Origin: Virgisporangium ochraceum
GTDB taxonomy: Bacteria; Actinomycetota; Actinomycetes; Mycobacteriales; Micromonosporaceae
Direction of reading: 5' to 3'
Assembly: GCF_016863655.1 (NCBI RefSeq)
Contig: NZ_BOPH01000081.1
Span: 56,132-120,131 of the forward strand
DNA length: 64,000 bases
The translations under genes and the position numbers were made by a program. Numbering within the stretch: position 1 is the stretch's first letter; each line of letters opens with the position of its first letter. Shown piece after piece: positions 52,041 to 60,864 of this stretch. The notes under the pieces are model-generated. The model was not told where the DNA came from, did not search any database, and saw only the letters and a program-made list of their open reading frames with translations.

Positions 52041-55000
52041 TCACTCCTCGAGGAGCGCGTCGAGGGCGCGGACCTCGGCGGCGCTGCCGACGTCGGCGAA
52101 CAGGCGACGGGCCTCGTGGCGGGCGGCGCGGGCGGCGTCGGGACGCCCGTCGAGCTGTTCGGCGACGCCGAGCGCCTTCCACGCCCGCGCCTGGCCGTAC
52201 GCCGAACCGAGACCCGCCAGCTGGTCGCGGGCGGCGGTCAGCAGGTCGCGGGCGCGCCCGCCGGCGCCGAGGTCGATCTGGATCTCGCCCAGCGTGAGCA
52301 GCGCGTCGGCCGCGTTGAGGGCCAGGCCGACAGTGCGGCTGAGGCGCAGCGCCTCCTCGGCGGTCCGCCGCGCGCCGGCCGGGTCGTCGCGGCGTCGTTG
52401 CAGCGCCGCCAGGTGGTTGAGGATGCTGCCGACGTCGCCGTCGGTGCGGGCCCGCCGGGCGGCGGCGAGTGCCCCTCGCAGGTGGTGTTCCGCCGCTTCG
52501 AGGTCGCCCTGTTCCCGGCGCACGATCCCGACCGCGAGGGACAGCCAGATGTGCAGCCGCGTGAAGCCGCCGTCGTCGGCGAGCCGGAGACCCCGCTCCA
52601 GGTGGTCGAGGGCGATGTCGATCCGGCCGTTCATCCGGTGGATCCAGCCGACCTGGTGCAGCAGGTTCGCCTCGGCCCGCCGGTCGCCGGTGCCGCGGGC
52701 GAGTCGCAGTCCCTCCTCGGCCGGGGGCAGGGCCCGGTCCAGGTCGCCGAGGCGCAGGTGTGCCGCGGAGACCAGGAACAGGGCGTCCACTTCGCCGTGA
52801 CGCCGGCCGGTCCGCCGGAAGAGGGCCAGGGCGGCACCGGCCTCCGCGATGCCCCGGCGCCAGTCGCCACCACCGCCGAACACCTCCAGCTGCGCGAGGT
52901 TGCGGTGCATCACGGCACGACCGACCGGGTCGCCCGCGGCGACGGCGGCCCGCAGCCCGCGGCGGTGCGTGTCCCGCCAGTCGTGGAAGAGGCCGCGTGT
53001 CTGGAACTCCACCAGTGACGCCGCCGGGATCCGCCAGGCCAGGGCGCCGGCGCGGGCGGACGCCGCGGCGCGGGCGGCCGAGATGAGCAGGGTGCGTTCG
53101 GCGTCGAGCCAGGCGGCGGGGTCGGTCAGCAGGGTCTCGGCCCACGGGTCGGTCGACGGCGGTGACCCGGTGGCGGTGGACACCGCGGTGAGGATGCGCA
53201 GCGGTGACCGGCGGTCGGCCTCGGTGGCGAGGTCGGCCAACGCCGTCCAGGTGCGGACGAGGGCGGCCGCACGCTCGGCCGGCGGCTCCTCGGCGTCGAC
53301 GCGCTCGCGGGCGTACAGCCGGACGAGGTCGTGCTGCCGGTACCGCAGGTGCCTGCCCGGGCCGGGGGACGACACCAGGAGCAGCTGCGCGTCGACGAGC
53401 CGGTCGACGAGCCGTTCGGCGGTGTCGATCGGCATGTCGAGGAGGGTCGCGGCGACCCAGGAGTTGACGTCGCCGTCGTCGAGCAGACCCAGCCGGCGGA
53501 ACAGCCGTGCGGCGTCGTCTTCCAGCGCCCGGTAGCTCAGCCGCAGCGACCCCCGGACCGCGAGGTCGCCGATGGTCAGCTCGTCCAGGCGGCCGCGTTC
53601 GTCGCGCAGCGCCGCCGCCAGCCGGTCGAGCGTCCAATGTGGACGGCCCAGGATCCGGGCGCCGGCGATGCGGATGGCCAGCGGCAGCCGGTCGCACAGG
53701 TCGACGATCTCGGCGGCGGCGTCGGACCCGTCGGCCGCGTCGGCGTCCGTGGCGGCGACCGCGTGCAGCAGCCGGACGCCGTCGGACCGGGAGAGCAGCC
53801 CGAGGTCGGTCCACCGCACACCGTCCAGCGCCGGCATCCGCGCCCGGGAGGTGATCAGCGCGGCGCAGCCGGGGCCGGCCGGCAGCAGCGGCTGTACCTG
53901 CGCCTCGCTGGCGGCGTTGTCGAGCACGACGAGGATCCGACGGCCGGCCACCCGGCTGCGGAAGAGTGCCGCGCGCTCGTCCGTGCCGTCCGGAACGGCC
54001 GCGGCGGCGAGGCCGAGCGCCCGCAGGAAGGTGCCGAGGACCCGTCCCGGGTCGGCCGGTTCCGGCCCGCCGCCGCGCAGCTCCACGAACAGCTGGCCGT
54101 CGGGGAAGTCGGCGGCCACCTCGCGGCCGACCTTGACCGCGAGCGTGGTCTTGCCGATGCCGCCCATGCCGGCGATGCCGCACAGGGCCGGGCCGTCGCC
54201 GTCGCGGCGGAGGTGGTCGCGCAGCCGCGCGCGCTCGTCGTCGCGTGCGGTGAAAGTCGTGGTGACCGGGGGCAGCTGCGCCGGCACGATGCCCGCGCCG
54301 GTCGGCACGGCGGTGCCCGGCCATCCGCCGCCCGTCTCACCGCGCAGGACCCGCCGGTACGCCTCCTGTACCGGCTCGCTCGGCTCGACCCCGAGCTCGT
54401 CGGCGAGCCGGTGCCGCAGGTCGGTGAAGCACTGCAGGGCCGCGGCCCGCGCTCCCGAACCGGCCAGCGCGAGGATCAGGCCCGCGTGCAGGCCCTCGTG
54501 GAACGGCTCGGCCTGACATGCCGCGGTGAGGTGCCGCAGCGCGTCACCGTAGCGGCCCCGCGCGGCGGCGAGTTCGGCGTGGCGCTGGATCGCGGTGAGC
54601 CGCCGCCGTTCGGCGGCCGAGGCCGCCGGATGCGCGTGCAGGCGTGGCGACTCGCCCTGCAGCACCGGCCCGCGCCAGCAGCGCAGCGCCCGGTCGAGGA
54701 GGTCGAGGGCCGCGTCACCGCCCCGGTCCGCCTCGGCCAGCAGCGTGTCGAAGCGCTCCAGGTCGGTGTGACCGGCCGGCAGGGTCAGCTGGTAGGACCC
54801 GCGCACGTGACGCAGCGGCCCGGCGCCGGACCAGCGTCGCCGGTCCGGGTCGACGAGCCGGCGCAGCCGACCGACGGCGGTCTGCACCTGGGTGATGCTC
54901 GTCTTCGGTGGACGGTCGCCCCACAGCGTCGCGACGATCTCGTCGCGGGACACCGGACGGCCGCCGTGCAGGGCGAGCAGCCCGAGCAGTCCCCGTTCGG

Positions 55001-55334
55001 CCGCACCCCGCAACCGGACCGGGCGCCCGGCGACGCGGACCACGAGCGGACCGAGCAGGTCGACCTCGAAGGCCGTGCCTGCCGTCGGGCCCGCCGTCGG
55101 GCCCGCCGTCGTGCCTGTCGTGCCCGCCGGGGTCCGTGGCTCGTCGGTGCCGGCCAACGCCTGCGTCAGCCGGGCGAGCGTGGCCCCGTGCGGCGCGCGG
55201 ACCTGCCCGCGTTCGATGTCGCGCAGGGCGCGCACGCTGAGGCCGCTGCGCCGCGCCAGGTCGGCCTGTGTCAGCCCGGCCCGCCGGCGGCGGAGTCGGA
55301 GGTTCGAGGCGATGTCGTCGACACCGTCGGTCAC
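52041..55334 (-). CDS. XRE-SARP-NB-ARC-TPR regulator (AfsR-like)
   Basis: A 1097-residue multidomain activator. An XRE helix-turn-helix comes first (10-62: RRRRAGLTQADLARRSGLS), then a Thr/Gly/Ala-Pro linker. The SARP winged helix is at about 90-185 (FEVDLLGPLVVRVAGRPVRL), BTAD at about 190-335, NB-ARC with P-loop CGIAGMGGIGKTTLAVKVGR and Walker B RRILVVLDNA, and about six TPRs to the end. A second DNA-binding domain in front of a SARP is unusual. It is divergent from the MauE-peptide-exporter operon across 223 bp and is the obvious candidate regulator of it. The GTG start is at 55334. Confidence 0.88.
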   Translation of the reverse strand: MTDGVDDIASNLRLRRRRAGLTQADLARRSGLSVRALRDIERGQVRAPHGATLARLTQALAGTDEPRTPAGTTGTTAGPTAGPTAGTAFEVDLLGPLVVRVAGRPVRLRGAAERGLLGLLALHGGRPVSRDEIVATLWGDRPPKTSITQVQTAVGRLRRLVDPDRRRWSGAGPLRHVRGSYQLTLPAGHTDLERFDTLLAEADRGGDAALDLLDRALRCWRGPVLQGESPRLHAHPAASAAERRRLTAIQRHAELAAARGRYGDALRHLTAACQAEPFHEGLHAGLILALAGSGARAAALQCFTDLRHRLADELGVEPSEPVQEAYRRVLRGETGGGWPGTAVPTGAGIVPAQLPPVTTTFTARDDERARLRDHLRRDGDGPALCGIAGMGGIGKTTLAVKVGREVAADFPDGQLFVELRGGGPEPADPGRVLGTFLRALGLAAAAVPDGTDERAALFRSRVAGRRILVVLDNAASEAQVQPLLPAGPGCAALITSRARMPALDGVRWTDLGLLSRSDGVRLLHAVAATDADAADGSDAAAEIVDLCDRLPLAIRIAGARILGRPHWTLDRLAAALRDERGRLDELTIGDLAVRGSLRLSYRALEDDAARLFRRLGLLDDGDVNSWVAATLLDMPIDTAERLVDRLVDAQLLLVSSPGPGRHLRYRQHDLVRLYARERVDAEEPPAERAAALVRTWTALADLATEADRRSPLRILTAVSTATGSPPSTDPWAETLLTDPAAWLDAERTLLISAARAAASARAGALAWRIPAASLVEFQTRGLFHDWRDTHRRGLRAAVAAGDPVGRAVMHRNLAQLEVFGGGGDWRRGIAEAGAALALFRRTGRRHGEVDALFLVSAAHLRLGDLDRALPPAEEGLRLARGTGDRRAEANLLHQVGWIHRMNGRIDIALDHLERGLRLADDGGFTRLHIWLSLAVGIVRREQGDLEAAEHHLRGALAAARRARTDGDVGSILNHLAALQRRRDDPAGARRTAEEALRLSRTVGLALNAADALLTLGEIQIDLGAGGRARDLLTAARDQLAGLGSAYGQARAWKALGVAEQLDGRPDAARAARHEARRLFADVGSAAEVRALDALLEE
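55081..55116. repeat. 12-bp tandem repeat in the XRE-SARP linker
   Basis: GCCGTCGGGCCC occurs twice exactly and a third time as GCCGTCGTGCCT. On the minus strand it encodes the Thr-Ala-Gly-Pro repeats between the XRE and SARP domains and may vary in copy number. Confidence 0.85.
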
Positions 55335-55430
55335 CCGGACGCCTCCCCGTGTTCGTCCGACCTACCCAAGATCAACCGGAAGTCATTCTGCCGCTTCGAT
55401 GGGGCGCCCGCCAAACCGCGGCGGCAGTTT

Positions 55431-55475
55431 CGCGACGACACGCAGGTCAGCGGCGCGTCGGCGGCGTGTGTCGCG
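55431..55475. promoter_or_regulatory. Inverted repeat between the SARP gene and the peptide operon
   Basis: CGCGACGACACGC (55431-55443) and GCGTGTGTCGCG (55464-55475) pair with one bulged base. They lie in the middle of the 223-bp divergent gap, a suitable place for the SARP or XRE domain to bind, or for an RNA hairpin in a leader. No clear -35/-10 pair is seen. Confidence 0.4.
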
Positions 55476-55557
55476 GCTGAGTCCCGGGCGGGGTCGGGTC
55501 CCATACCGTGCAGTTGATCAGCGACCGGTATCCGTCGCGGTTCACGGGGGAGGGCTC

Positions 55558-56142
55558 ATGCAGTACGTGGCACTGTGCGGAAAGGCCCTGCTCGCCACGG
55601 TCTTCCTGGTCTCGGCGTGGACGAAGCTGCGGAGTCCGGCCGCCTTCGGCGCGTTCCGCCGGTCGACCAGGCGCATGGCGATCCTGCCGGAGCCGTGGGT
55701 GCGCCCGGTCGCCGTTCTCGTCGTCGCGGCCGAGGTGGCGATCGTGCTGCTGCTGGCCGTCCCACTGCCGGTGACCGCGCTGCTGGGGCTGGGCCTGGCC
55801 GCGGTGCTGCTCACCGGGCTGGCGCTGGCGATCGCCAGCACCGTGCGCCGGGGCGTCCGCACGACCTGCCAGTGCTTCGGGCACAGCGACACCCCGCTGG
55901 GCGCGGTCCACATCGTCCGCAACCTCACCCTGGTCGCCGTCGCCGTCGCCGCGGCGGTGACCGGAGCACGGGGCGGCGCCGTGGAGTTCGGCGCGGGTCT
56001 GCTCGCCGTGCTCGCCGGGGTGCTGGCCGGCGCGGTCGTCACGGTGCTCGACGACCTCCGGCACCTGCTGCGGCCGGTGCCGCCACCGAAGACTTCTGCC
56101 GCCCGGCAGGGGATCCGAACGTCCGTAAGGAGATCGGCATGA
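55558..56142 (+). CDS. MauE/DoxX-type membrane redox protein
   Basis: A 194-residue protein with four or five membrane segments, of the MauE branch of the DoxX/VKOR-like group. It starts YVALCGKALLATVFLVSAWT and has the cysteine pair CQCFGH (Cys104, Cys106) in the loop after segment three, the typical MauE site. In methylamine dehydrogenase maturation MauE and MauD form the many disulfides of the small subunit. Here the next gene encodes a four-cysteine peptide and the one after it a thioredoxin-like protein, so the same chemistry is expected. The stop overlaps the peptide start (ATGA). Confidence 0.85.
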   Translation: MQYVALCGKALLATVFLVSAWTKLRSPAAFGAFRRSTRRMAILPEPWVRPVAVLVVAAEVAIVLLLAVPLPVTALLGLGLAAVLLTGLALAIASTVRRGVRTTCQCFGHSDTPLGAVHIVRNLTLVAVAVAAAVTGARGGAVEFGAGLLAVLAGVLAGAVVTVLDDLRHLLRPVPPPKTSAARQGIRTSVRRSA

Positions 56143-56291
56143 AGAAGTTGACCCGGGCCGTCATCAAACTGGTGCTGCCGGAGGCCACCGCGAAGGCGGC
56201 GCCGATCAGTTACCGGTGCGTGAACGGCTGCGGTTACGACGGCGTCCTGATCGCCGGCAGGACCGTCGACGGCAAGCGTCCCTGCTGCTGA
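56139..56291 (+). CDS. 50-residue four-cysteine secreted peptide precursor
   Basis: A 50-residue gene product coupled to mauE by an ATGA overlap, with AAGGAG upstream. Residues 1-13 are basic-hydrophobic (MKKLTRAVIKLVL), residues 14-20 end in the signal-peptidase-like box AKA, and cleavage after Ala20 would leave a 30-residue core. The core holds Cys27-xxx-Cys31 and a terminal Cys49-Cys50, so two disulfides are possible, plus a Gly-rich middle (NGCGYDGVLIAG). No lanthionine, radical-SAM or cyclodehydratase gene is near. With MauE, a thioredoxin, an exporter and an S26 peptidase in one operon it is best read as the substrate of all of them. Bioactivity is unknown; bacteriocin, signal or enzyme subunit are options. 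Confidence 0.78.
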   Translation: MKKLTRAVIKLVLPEATAKAAPISYRCVNGCGYDGVLIAGRTVDGKRPCC

Positions 56292-56362
56292 ACCGAGTAC
56301 CGGGCCCGGCGCACGCCGCCGGGCCCGGCCCGTCACCGCATCCCCGGAGGAGGCCGCCCGCG

Positions 56363-56893
56363 ATGGTCGTTCCGCTCACCGTCGTGCTGACGCTCGTCGT
56401 CGTCCTGAACGTCGCTCTGACCTTCGTGCTGCTGCGCCGGGTCGCCGGCTTCGACGCCCGGCTCGCCGCCCTGGAGAAGGGCGCTCCGTCGATGGCCGAC
56501 ATCGGCGAGCGGGTCGGTGAGTTCTCCGCCACGACGACCCTCGGCGAGCCCCTCGACCGGGACGACCTGACGACCGGCACCCTCGTGGGGTTCTTCGACC
56601 CCGACTGCGAGGTCTGCCAGTCGCACGTGACCGGGTTCCGCGCGGCCGCCGAGGCGCTCGGCGACCGGTCGCGGACCCTCGTGGTGGTGCGGGAACGCGA
56701 ACCCGAGGAGGTCCGGCTCATGGTCGCCGCGTTCGGTCCGGAGGTCCGCACCGTGACCGAGCCGCGCCGGGGACCGGTGGCACGGGCCTTCCACGTGATG
56801 GCCACGCCGGCGTTCTGCACGATCGGGCCGGACCAGGTCATCGCCGCCCACGACTACGACCGGCCGTCCCTCGCCGGAGCGGCCCGGCCGTGA
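56363..56893 (+). CDS. TlpA/MauD-like thioredoxin, membrane-anchored
   Basis: A 176-residue protein. One N-terminal membrane segment (3-25) is followed by a short linker and a thioredoxin-like fold with the active site FFDPDCEVCQSH (Cys82, Cys85) and the cis-Pro region HVMATPAFCTIG. The CEVC site and setting recall MauD/TlpA oxidoreductases that work with MauE. It should form or reshuffle disulfides of the neighbouring peptide outside the membrane. The ATG follows GGAGGAGG; the exporter gene overlaps it by 4 bp. Confidence 0.85.
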   Translation: MVVPLTVVLTLVVVLNVALTFVLLRRVAGFDARLAALEKGAPSMADIGERVGEFSATTTLGEPLDRDDLTTGTLVGFFDPDCEVCQSHVTGFRAAAEALGDRSRTLVVVREREPEEVRLMVAAFGPEVRTVTEPRRGPVARAFHVMATPAFCTIGPDQVIAAHDYDRPSLAGAARP

Positions 56894-58746
56894 ACCCCGG
56901 CGACGACCAGCGCCTCGGCCTGGCGCCGGCCCGGATCGCGGCGCACGTCCGCGCTGCCGTGGCCCTGGCGGTACGGGCCGCACCGGGCCGGATGGCCGCC
57001 TACGCGGCCGGCACGCTCGTCCGTGCGGGCCTGCCGGTCGCCGCGGCGGTGCTCACCCGCACGGTCCTCGACGACCTCGTCGGCGGTGCCGCCGCGGGCA
57101 GCGGCGGGCGGGCCGCGGTCGCCGCCCTCGCGGTCGTCGGGCTGCTCGTCGGGTTCGTTCCGGCGGTGCTGGCCTACCTGCGTGCCGGCCTCGAACGGTC
57201 GATCGCCCTGCTGGCGAAGGACCGGCTGTTCCGCGCCGTCGACCGGGTCGTGGGTGTGGCCCGCTTCGAGGACCCGGCGTTCCTCGACCGGCTCGTGCTC
57301 GCCGACGAGTCCGGTGGCCGGGGTCCGGGGCAGGTGATCGACAGCTCGTTCGGTGTGCTGGCCGCCGTCGTCACGGTCGGCGGGTTCGTCGGTTCACTGT
57401 GGACGGCGAGCCCGGCGATGGCCGTCGTCGTGCTGCTGTCCGGTGTCCCGGTCCTGGTCGCCGAACTGCTCATCGGCCGCCGGCGGGCCTGGACCGAGTG
57501 GACCATCAGCCCCGCCAAGCGCCGCGAGCTCTTCTACCGCGACATGCTCGCCACCGAGCAGGCGGCGAAGGAGGTGCGGCTGTTCGGTCTCGGCGGCTTC
57601 CTGCGCGAACGGATGCTGCGGGAGCGGCGTACCGCACAGGCGGCCGAACACGCCACGGACCGCCGGGCCGTGGTCGTCCAGGCCGGTCTGTCGGTGTCGG
57701 CGTCGGTGGTCGCGGGGGTCGGGCTCCTGTCGGTGACCGCGGGAGCGCGGACCGGTCAGCACAGCGTCGGCGACATCGCGATGTTCCTCGCGGCCGTCCT
57801 CGGTGTGCAGGCCGCCCTCGCCGCCGCGGCGCAGCAGGTCGCCCGGGCCATCGAGGCGCTGCTGCTCTTCGACAGCTACCGCACCATCCTGGCCGACGGG
57901 CCCGACCTGCCGGTGGCGGCACGCGGCACACGGCCGCTGCGGACCGGGATCGAGTTCCGCGACGTGTGGTTCCGTTACAGCGACAGGCATCCGTGGATCC
58001 TGCGCGGCCTCGACCTGACCATCCCCAGTGGACGGGCGGTGGCGCTGGTCGGTCGCAACGGGGCCGGCAAGTCCACAGTGGTCAAACTGCTGTGCCGCTT
58101 CTACGACCCGACCCGCGGCGCGATCCTGTGGGACGGCGTCGACCTGCGCGACCTCGACCCGGTCGAGCTGAGGGCCCGCATCAGCGTGGTGTTCCAGGAC
58201 TACGTCAACTACGAGCTGACCGCCGCGGAGAACATCGGCGTCGGCGACCTGCGGCGGCTCGACGACCGCGACCGCATCACGGCCGCCGCCGAACGGGCCG
58301 GGATCCACGACGTCCTCGCCGCGTTGCCGAAGGGGTACGACACGATGCTCAGCCGGCGCTTCAACGTTCCGGACGCCGGCGTCGACGGGGTCGGTGTCGA
58401 GACCGCCGGCGTAAACCCGTCCGGCGGGCAACGGCAGCGCATCGCGATCGCCCGGGCGTTTCTGCGCGACAGCCGCGACCTGGTCGTCCTCGACGAGCCG
58501 AGCGCCGGGCTGGACGCCGCGGCGGAGCACGAGGTCCACGCCCGGCTGCGCGCACAGCGGCAGGGGCTGACCAGTGTGCTGATCTCCCACCGCCTCAACG
58601 CGATCCGCGACGCCGACGAGATCGTGGTGCTCTCGGGCGGCACGGTCACCGAGCGCGGGACCCACGACACCCTGGTCGACGCCGGCGGCGAGTACGCGAC
58701 CCTGTTCGCGCTGCAGGCCTCCGGCTACCAGCCGACGATGGGCTGA
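56890..58746 (+). CDS. ABC exporter (fused membrane and ATPase domains)
   Basis: A 618-residue half-transporter. Six membrane segments lie in residues about 30-320, without an N-terminal C39 peptidase domain. The ATPase part shows ALVGRNGAGKSTVVKLLCRF (Walker A), NPSGGQRQRIAIARAF (signature), LVVLDEPSAGLDAAAE (Walker B) and SHRLNAI (switch). It forms a homodimer in this family and often exports peptides. Lack of a built-in protease fits with a separate signal peptidase in the next gene. Confidence 0.9.
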   Translation: MNPGDDQRLGLAPARIAAHVRAAVALAVRAAPGRMAAYAAGTLVRAGLPVAAAVLTRTVLDDLVGGAAAGSGGRAAVAALAVVGLLVGFVPAVLAYLRAGLERSIALLAKDRLFRAVDRVVGVARFEDPAFLDRLVLADESGGRGPGQVIDSSFGVLAAVVTVGGFVGSLWTASPAMAVVVLLSGVPVLVAELLIGRRRAWTEWTISPAKRRELFYRDMLATEQAAKEVRLFGLGGFLRERMLRERRTAQAAEHATDRRAVVVQAGLSVSASVVAGVGLLSVTAGARTGQHSVGDIAMFLAAVLGVQAALAAAAQQVARAIEALLLFDSYRTILADGPDLPVAARGTRPLRTGIEFRDVWFRYSDRHPWILRGLDLTIPSGRAVALVGRNGAGKSTVVKLLCRFYDPTRGAILWDGVDLRDLDPVELRARISVVFQDYVNYELTAAENIGVGDLRRLDDRDRITAAAERAGIHDVLAALPKGYDTMLSRRFNVPDAGVDGVGVETAGVNPSGGQRQRIAIARAFLRDSRDLVVLDEPSAGLDAAAEHEVHARLRAQRQGLTSVLISHRLNAIRDADEIVVLSGGTVTERGTHDTLVDAGGEYATLFALQASGYQPTMG

Positions 58747-58750
58747 TCCG

Positions 58751-59224
58751 ATGGCGACGGCGATCCTGGTGGCGGCCTGCCTGACGGCCGTACCGGCGGC
58801 CGCGGCGGTGTGGTGGCTCCGGCGCACCCTCGTCCTGGTCCGCGTCGACGGGCCGAGCATGGCGCCGACGCTCGTCGACGGCGACCGGGTCCTGGCCCGC
58901 CGGATCGGGCCCGGACGGGCCCGGCGCGGTCGCCTGGTACTGCTCGCGCCGCCGGCCGAGCCGGGTGCGGTCCGTCCGACCGACCCGGGCCGGCTGTGGC
59001 TGGTCAAACGGCTCCGCGCCACGGCGGGCGACCCGGTGCCGGCGGAGTTCGCCGGGCTGCCGGCGTTCGGCGGCGTGCGCACGGTGCCCGCCCACCACGT
59101 GCTGGTGGTGGGCGACAACCCCGACGAGAGCTACGACTCCCGGCAGGAGGGCTTCGTTCCGCAGTCACGCCTGCGCGCCGTGGTGGTGCGGCGCATCGAC
59201 ATGGGAGGCACCGGCGACGCATGA
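58751..59224 (+). CDS. S26-family signal peptidase (short, type I)
   Basis: A 157-residue peptidase. One N-terminal membrane segment (about 3-22), then Ser36 in VDGPSMAPTL and Lys86 in LWLVKRLRATAGD, the catalytic dyad, and VVGDNPDESYDSR near the end. It is smaller than housekeeping LepB and lies 4 bp after the exporter gene, so it is probably dedicated to the AKA box of the peptide precursor. The last gene of the operon. Confidence 0.88.
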   Translation: MATAILVAACLTAVPAAAAVWWLRRTLVLVRVDGPSMAPTLVDGDRVLARRIGPGRARRGRLVLLAPPAEPGAVRPTDPGRLWLVKRLRATAGDPVPAEFAGLPAFGGVRTVPAHHVLVVGDNPDESYDSRQEGFVPQSRLRAVVVRRIDMGGTGDA

Positions 59225-59259
59225 CGTCCCACGGTCGCGCCGTAGGGCGGGTCGCAGCG

Positions 59260-60780
59260 TCAGACGGTCGTGCGGGACCACTGCTGGTTGGTGCCGCTGT
59301 TGCACGCGTACTGCTTCAGCACGACCCCGTCGGCGGTCGAGGCGGCCGGTACGTCCACGCACTTGCCGCTGTGGCGCGCCCGGAGCTGGAAGTAGCTGCC
59401 GTTGGCGACCATCTGGAACTGCTGGTTCGTGCCGGTGCCGCAGGTGTACTGGATCAGGTCGGCACCGTCGGCGGTCGAGGCGCTCACGACGTCCAGGCAC
59501 TTGCCGCTGTGCCGGCTGACGATGCGCCAGTAGCCGGAGCCGGCGTCCTGGAACTGCCACTGCTGCCAGGCGTTGCCGGCGTAGGTGTACTGGCCGACGC
59601 GCGCGCCGTTGTCGGTGTTGGGCTGCTGGACGTCCATGGCCTTGCCGCTGTGCCGCACGGTGATCCGGTACGTCGCCGGCGGGGGCGTCGTGGGGCCGCC
59701 GACGGTGTCGCCCCAGGCGTACCGGATCCGGTCGGCACCGGTGGGGTTGCGGACGGTCAGGGAGAGGTCGGTGCCGGTGCCGCTGAGAGCGAACATCGAG
59801 TACCAGTCGTAGCCGGAGCTGCCGGTCAGCTTTCCGCCGAGCGCGGGCCAGTAGGTGCCACCCATCCCGTTGTCGCGCATGACCTGCGCCATGGCCCGGA
59901 TGTGGCGCACGAAGTTGTCGGTGCTGTTCGGGTCGGCGTAGTTCAGACCGTTGTCCATCGGCGCGCCGAACTCGGTGGCGACCGCGCGGGAGGCGCAGTT
60001 ACCCAGGCGGGTCTGAATGTGGCTGCGGAACTGGTCGTAGGTCATCGCGCCGTAGAAGAAGGCGTAGTGGTGGAAGGACAGCAGCGTCGCGTTGAAGCGG
60101 CTGTCGGTGCAGATGTCGCGCAGGTCCTGGCTGAAGCCGGTCCCACCGATGAGCACGCGGCCGGGAACGGCCGAGTAGTGGTAGCCGAGCCAGTTGGCGG
60201 CGACGTCGCGCCACTCCGCCGAACTGTAGCCGTGCGGCTCGTTCATCGGCTCGAAGTACACATTGGGGTTGGACCCGTACGTGCTGGTCACCGTGGACCA
60301 CATCGCGTTCCACGCGGCGAGGTTGGTGATCCTGCCGCCGGAGGCCGCGCCGTCCTCCCAGTAGGCCAGGATCACCTTGAACCCGCGTTCGGTGGCGGCG
60401 TCGATGGCGCCCCGGTAGGCGTTCCACCACGCCGTCCCGACGGTGTGGGTGTTGACCGGAAGGCGGACGGTGTTGACGCCCATGGTGCCGGCCATGTCGT
60501 CGTACAGCGCGTTGGCCTTGGCCCGCACCGTCGCGTTGCTGTCCGACGTGTTCAGGCCGTGCAGGACCAGCGGGCCGGTGCTGAAGTTGTCGCCCAGCAT
60601 CGCCCAGTTCATGCCCCGGAACTGACTGGTCGCGGCGGCGGCCGGCGTCGCGACGCCGGCCACGATGCCGGCCACGACGGCGCCCCACGCCGCCAGCGCG
60701 GTGACCACCGCGATCAGCGACCAGCGCGACGGCCGACGGAGGCCGGACCCGTGGCCCCGCGATCGTGGACGTGTACGCAT
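59260..60780 (-). CDS. Secreted GH5 glycoside hydrolase with ricin-type lectin domain
   Basis: A 506-residue secreted enzyme. Signal region 20-50 ends VATPAAAA. The GH5 barrel (about 51-330) has the acid/base Glu181 in FEPMNEPHG and the nucleophile Glu270 in AVATEFGAP; LSFHHYAFF supplies the conserved His. After a short Pro/Thr linker there is a beta-trefoil of three repeats (RHSGKAMDV, RHSGKCLDV, RHSGKCVDV with QQW/QQF), a CBM13-like lectin. It should cut a beta-glucan or mannan. ATG 60780 is preferred since AAAGGA lies 8 bp before it. A LacI-type operator stands upstream. Confidence 0.88.
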   Translation of the reverse strand: MRTRPRSRGHGSGLRRPSRWSLIAVVTALAAWGAVVAGIVAGVATPAAAATSQFRGMNWAMLGDNFSTGPLVLHGLNTSDSNATVRAKANALYDDMAGTMGVNTVRLPVNTHTVGTAWWNAYRGAIDAATERGFKVILAYWEDGAASGGRITNLAAWNAMWSTVTSTYGSNPNVYFEPMNEPHGYSSAEWRDVAANWLGYHYSAVPGRVLIGGTGFSQDLRDICTDSRFNATLLSFHHYAFFYGAMTYDQFRSHIQTRLGNCASRAVATEFGAPMDNGLNYADPNSTDNFVRHIRAMAQVMRDNGMGGTYWPALGGKLTGSSGYDWYSMFALSGTGTDLSLTVRNPTGADRIRYAWGDTVGGPTTPPPATYRITVRHSGKAMDVQQPNTDNGARVGQYTYAGNAWQQWQFQDAGSGYWRIVSRHSGKCLDVVSASTADGADLIQYTCGTGTNQQFQMVANGSYFQLRARHSGKCVDVPAASTADGVVLKQYACNSGTNQQWSRTTV

Positions 60781-60864
60781 GGCGGTGTCCTTTCGACGGT
60801 GGACGCGCGCTGCTCGCCGCGGCGGGACGAGGACGCGTGCGGGGCGGGTCCGCACACGGTTGAG

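Noticed and set aside
52041..55334. NB-ARC protein as sensor partner of the RHIM-tailed phosphorylase
   Set aside because: It has no RHIM-like motif at either end, has SARP and BTAD domains of a transcription factor, and is divergent from another operon.
56139..56291. Lanthipeptide, sactipeptide or lasso precursor
   Set aside because: No LanM/LanBC, radical-SAM, or lasso cyclase/peptidase genes are present; the neighbours are redox, export and signal-peptidase genes.
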